From Pseudomonas mosselii (GTDB taxonomy: Bacteria > Pseudomonadota > Gammaproteobacteria > Pseudomonadales > Pseudomonadaceae): DNA of 64,000 nucleotides. Positions 62,487 to 64,000 of this stretch are shown piece after piece. Every line of letters begins with the position of its first letter. The first letter of the stretch is position 1. Under the pieces are notes generated by a model. That model saw nothing but the letters and a program-made list of their open reading frames with translations, was not told the DNA's origin and ran no database searches. Made by a program: the position numbers and the translations under genes. Where the stretch lies: positions 2,759,501-2,823,500 of the forward strand of contig NZ_CP081966.1 of the NCBI RefSeq assembly GCF_019823065.1. The letters run 5' to 3'.

Positions 62487-63848
62487 GGAAGTGTCAGATT
62501 TTTTGTGTGCGGGCCGGTAACGGCCTGCCGTCAGGCAGGCCCTGACTTTCACCAGGTCGGCCTGATGAACCGATCTCCGTACAAAATCGCGAATTGATTC
62601 ATCGCACTTTTCCAATCATGCGCCGCTGAGCCCCAGTTCGCCGTGATGTTTCGCAGCCCCAGCCAGATCAGCTTGGTAGCTGCGTCATCGTTCGGGAAAT
62701 GGCCTCGGGTCTTGATGATCTTGCGCAGCTGGGCATTGATACTCTCGATGGCGTTGGTGGTGTAGATCACTTTCCGGATGGCTGGTGGGAAGACAAAGAA
62801 GGGAATCACTCGATCCCAGGCGCGTCTCCAGGCCGCAACGACCGTTGGATACTGCTTGCCCCAGGGCCCGTTTTCAAACTCATCGAGTGCCTGCTCAGCC
62901 GCTTCGGCGTTGATGGCCTGGTAGATCGGCTTGAGCGCCTTGGCCAGTGCCCGCCGCTTGTCCCAGGCAGCAAAGTCCAGGCTGTTGCGGATCAGGTGCA
63001 CGATGCACGTCTGCAGCGTCGTCTCTGGAAACACGGCGCTGAGAGCCTCTGGCATGCCTTTGAGGCCATCGGTCACGGCAATCAGCACATCCTCGACACC
63101 ACGTGTCTTGAGATCGTTAAAGACCTTCATCCAGAACTTCGCACCCTCGGTGTTCTCGATCCAGATGCCCAAGATATCGCGCGTCCCGTCGGGTAGAACG
63201 CCCAGCGCCAAGTAAATGGCCTTGTTGCGCACCAAGCCTTCTTCGCGGATCTTCACCCGCAGTGCATCGAAGAAAATGACCGGGTACATGGGCTCCAGTG
63301 GCCGCTGCTGCCACGCGCCAATTTCTTCCATGACCTCGTCTGTCACAGAGCTGATGAAGTCGGGTGAGACCTCTGTTCCATACTGCTCGGACAGAAAGGC
63401 TCGGATCTCTCTGACCGTCATGCCACGGGCGTACATGGCGATGATCTTGTCATCGAAACCGGTGTACCGCCGCTCATGCTTGGGGATGAGAATGGGCGCA
63501 AAACTGCCGTCTCGGTCACGAGGAATTTCCAGCCGCAGCGGGCCATCGCCGGTCAAAACCGTCTTGCCACTCTTGCCGTTACGCTGGTTGGTTTCATCCT
63601 CTGGGCGCTGCGCGCCCGGCGGATAACCCAGGTGGTGGCCAAGTTCGGCGTGCAGAGCGCGTTCGATCAAGGCCTTCTTGAACGCCGCAGAGGCATCCTC
63701 GATAGCCTCTGCGGTCATCAGGCCCTCACCGAACTGCTCCAGCAGCTCTTTGGGGATTTTGGGCAGGTCACGCAAGGGTTTCTTTTTGGTTGGCATACAT
63801 GCACCTCTTACTCATGTTATGCCCGAACACAAAATTTCTGACACCCTC
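62487..63848 (-). mobile_element. IS256-family insertion sequence, copy 2 (1362 bp)
   Basis: It has the same ends and length as copy 1, flanked by the 8-bp direct repeat ATTCATCC (62479-62486 and 63849-63856). It sits inside repeat unit E at a different point from copy 1 in unit C. Differences from copy 1 seen by eye: 62639, 62729, 62969 and 63647. Confidence 0.95.
62549..63796 (-). CDS. IS256-family transposase, copy 2
   Basis: The 415-residue transposase is identical in amino-acid sequence to the product at 28728-29975 (MPTKKKPLRDLPKIPKEL start, DRFIRPTW end). It is intact, so both copies could mobilise each other, and recombination between them could delete or invert the 34 kb in between. 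Since the two copies are in direct orientation, deletion or circularisation is the expected outcome. Confidence 0.96.
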   Translation of the reverse strand: MPTKKKPLRDLPKIPKELLEQFGEGLMTAEAIEDASAAFKKALIERALHAELGHHLGYPPGAQRPEDETNQRNGKSGKTVLTGDGPLRLEIPRDRDGSFAPILIPKHERRYTGFDDKIIAMYARGMTVREIRAFLSEQYGTEVSPDFISSVTDEVMEEIGAWQQRPLEPMYPVIFFDALRVKIREEGLVRNKAIYLALGVLPDGTRDILGIWIENTEGAKFWMKVFNDLKTRGVEDVLIAVTDGLKGMPEALSAVFPETTLQTCIVHLIRNSLDFAAWDKRRALAKALKPIYQAINAEAAEQALDEFENGPWGKQYPTVVAAWRRAWDRVIPFFVFPPAIRKVIYTTNAIESINAQLRKIIKTRGHFPNDDAATKLIWLGLRNITANWGSAAHDWKSAMNQFAILYGDRFIRPTW

Positions 63849-64000
63849 ATTCATCCGGCCCCTACGCTTCGCTACGGGGTCCCCTCACTCCGGCCTTGCT
63901 CCCGGGAGGACCGCGCTGCAGGGCCCATCCTGGGCCCCAGCGCTTGACGGGCATCCATGCCCGTCACCTCCCTCCGCAAGACCTGCGTTCGGCCTCCTGA

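Larger units (their letters stand above)
62365..64000 (+). repeat. Structured intergenic repeat, unit E (type 2), split by IS256 copy 2 and cut by window end
   Basis: The left part 62365-62486 contains GTATGCGCATTTATTTGCG, GTCGACGCTTAT, CGCCTTGCGGCG and the perfect hairpin CTTACTTTTG / CAAAAGTAAG (62438-62463). The right part 63857-64000 contains the type-2 GGGCCC hairpin and TGACGGGCAT / ATGCCCGTCA (63945-63966). The copy runs off the window at CTCCTGA. Confidence 0.85.

Overview
The window is chromosomal DNA of a fluorescent pseudomonad, most likely from the Pseudomonas putida group. The coding regions have high GC and use Pseudomonas codons. Several neighbourhoods match, from memory, the gene order of P. 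putida KT2440: the D-lysine island (PP_3590-PP_3598 region), tpx followed by muxABC-opmB, and mgtC/crcY/mvaB. REP-type repeats of the P. putida kind are present. No tRNA, rRNA or CRISPR array was seen. The window opens inside a gene and closes inside a repeat.

Layout. 1-3.0 kb: flavoprotein (5' truncated) and triheme cytochrome c of a membrane sugar-acid dehydrogenase. 3.2-6.0 kb: small exported protein, DUF998 membrane protein, TSUP exporter and AraC regulator. 6.1-18.7 kb: glutamine-amidotransferase-like hydrolase, then the D-lysine catabolic island (ABC importer, AmaD-like dehydrogenase, RpiR regulator, divergent dpkA, amaC and a HAAAP transporter). A foreign-looking three-gene cassette sits between dpkA and amaC. 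18.8-28.5 kb: tpx and the MuxABC-OpmB RND pump. 28.5-32.3 kb: a repeat and IS locus. 32.3-36.4 kb: MarR-EmrAB-like efflux operon and an SDR. 36.5-42.2 kb: two paralogous hybrid histidine kinases and a MocR-type regulator. 42.2-46.3 kb: ccoG, mgtC-like gene, the CrcY sRNA with a sigma-54 promoter, mvaB and a MerR regulator. 46.5-51.2 kb: pobR/pobA, ankyrin protein, LysR regulator and DUF899 protein. 51.5-61.5 kb: a PhdA-PdtB-ExbB-ExbD-TonB-porin-PpiC operon resembling the P. aeruginosa Pdt two-partner secretion locus but with no adjacent TpsA exoprotein, followed by a LysR regulator. 61.6-64 kb: alkB and another repeat/IS locus.

The most unusual structure is an intergenic repeat family present as five units (7.4-8.2, 28.6-30.3, 30.5-32.1 and 62.4-64.0 kb). 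Units occur as inverted pairs, mostly bounded by simple-sequence repeats of 3-, 6- or 7-bp period. They contain several hairpins whose arms vary in a compensatory way between copies, which argues for a selected folded structure. All three insertion sequences in the window (two nearly identical IS256-family copies and one broken IS110/IS1111-family copy) are inserted inside these units. I recognise such sequences as common in pseudomonads but know of no assigned function.

Other points worth a look are the orphan Pdt-like secretion/energisation operon, the small-membrane-protein cassette inside the D-lysine island, and a 166-bp palindromic MITE-like element whose two ends supply the stop codons of two convergent genes.
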